A stretch of DNA of 5,884 nucleotides from Thermoplasmata archaeon. Its GTDB lineage: Archaea > Thermoplasmatota > Thermoplasmata > Lutacidiplasmatales > UBA184. Positions 5,671 through 5,884 of the stretch are shown here, one piece after another. The notes under the pieces were generated by a model, which had not been told where the DNA came from, made no database searches, and saw only the letters and a list, made by a program, of their open reading frames with translations. The translations under genes were made by a program, and so were the position numbers. Numbering within the stretch: the stretch's first letter is position 1; each line of letters starts with the position of its first letter. The stretch is taken from NCBI GenBank assembly GCA_030040755.1, contig JASHTC010000176.1, positions 1 through 5,884 of the forward strand, written 5' to 3'.

Positions 5671-5884
5671 TCACTCCACGGCGAGCCACCGGCTCGTCAC
5701 GAAGTACCCGATCGACAGCATGACGCCGGCGAAGAGGCCGAGGTAGCCGAGGTAGGCCCAGTTCGTGCTGGTCCCGAGGACGAAGCTGCGCCCGAGGAGG
5801 GCCGAGAACGTGATCGGGTTGTACTTCGAGATGTCCTGCATCCACGCCGGGAAGTGGGAGCTACCGAACAGCGCCGCGCTCGCG
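5671..5884 (-). CDS. ABC-2 type transporter permease, C-terminal fragment
   Basis: The last 70 residues of a minus-strand gene are visible; its 5' part lies beyond the right edge. The segment ALFGSSHFPAWMQDISKYNP has the pattern found near the C-terminus of ABC-2 permeases: a hydrophobic stretch ending in F/L-P-x-W-M/L-Q, then a YNPIT motif preceding an amphipathic segment (FSALLGRSFVLGTS). A final membrane helix, LGYLGLFAGVMLSIGYFV, leads to a short charged tail, SRWLAVE, and TGA at 5673-5671. This is the membrane subunit of a drug, lipid or polysaccharide efflux ABC system; the ATPase gene would be expected upstream of it, outside the window. The gene converges on the GH15 gene with a 24-base gap, so no functional link is implied. 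An overlapping ORF in another minus frame (5630-5845) lacks membrane character. Confidence 0.78.
   Translation of the reverse strand, partial: ASAALFGSSHFPAWMQDISKYNPITFSALLGRSFVLGTSTNWAYLGYLGLFAGVMLSIGYFVTSRWLAVE

Noticed and set aside
1..5884. tRNA, rRNA, CRISPR arrays, insertion sequences, toxin-antitoxin or defence genes
   Set aside because: The non-coding gaps are at most about 110 bases and show no cloverleaf, spaced repeats or terminal inverted repeats. All coding space is explained by ordinary families.

Overview
The window looks like chromosomal DNA from a very GC-rich archaeon, roughly 70% G+C by eye. The best support is the phosphoglucosamine mutase, whose active-site loop reads TASHNPPEFNGLK, the archaeal form, where bacterial GlmM usually has a variant like SASHNPYYDNG. 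Short AT-rich, TATA-like islands 25-40 bases upstream of start codons, with little sign of Shine-Dalgarno sequences at most genes, also fit an archaeon with many leaderless transcripts. A high-GC member of the Thermoplasmatota is my guess; the sequence alone does not prove it. Four of the five visible start codons are read as GTG.

The window is packed with six protein genes and no stretch over about 110 bases lacks one. On the left, a Mut7-C RNase-domain gene (minus strand, cut by the window edge) and glmM (plus strand) diverge from an 81-base gap. In the middle, a two-gene minus-strand operon encodes a TauE/SafE-type anion exporter and a small DUF1634 membrane protein, joined by a GTGA stop/start overlap; it converges on glmM across a 46-base gap holding a GC-rich stem-loop. 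On the right, a complete 800-residue GH15 glucoamylase-type enzyme runs on the plus strand, divergent from the exporter operon across a 109-base gap that holds a repeated 10-base motif. The last gene, converging on the glucoamylase, is the C-terminal end of an ABC-2-type transporter permease.

The genes form no single pathway. GlmM makes glucosamine-1-phosphate for UDP-GlcNAc and glycan synthesis. The GH15 enzyme probably releases glucose from intracellular glycogen-like or maltodextrin substrates, since no signal peptide is seen. TauE plus DUF1634 is a recurrent transporter pair. I see no tRNA, rRNA, CRISPR array, insertion sequence or prophage gene, and nothing that makes a convincing undescribed system. 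The most interesting non-coding signal is the duplicated AACGTCAAAA element between the exporter operon and the glucoamylase.
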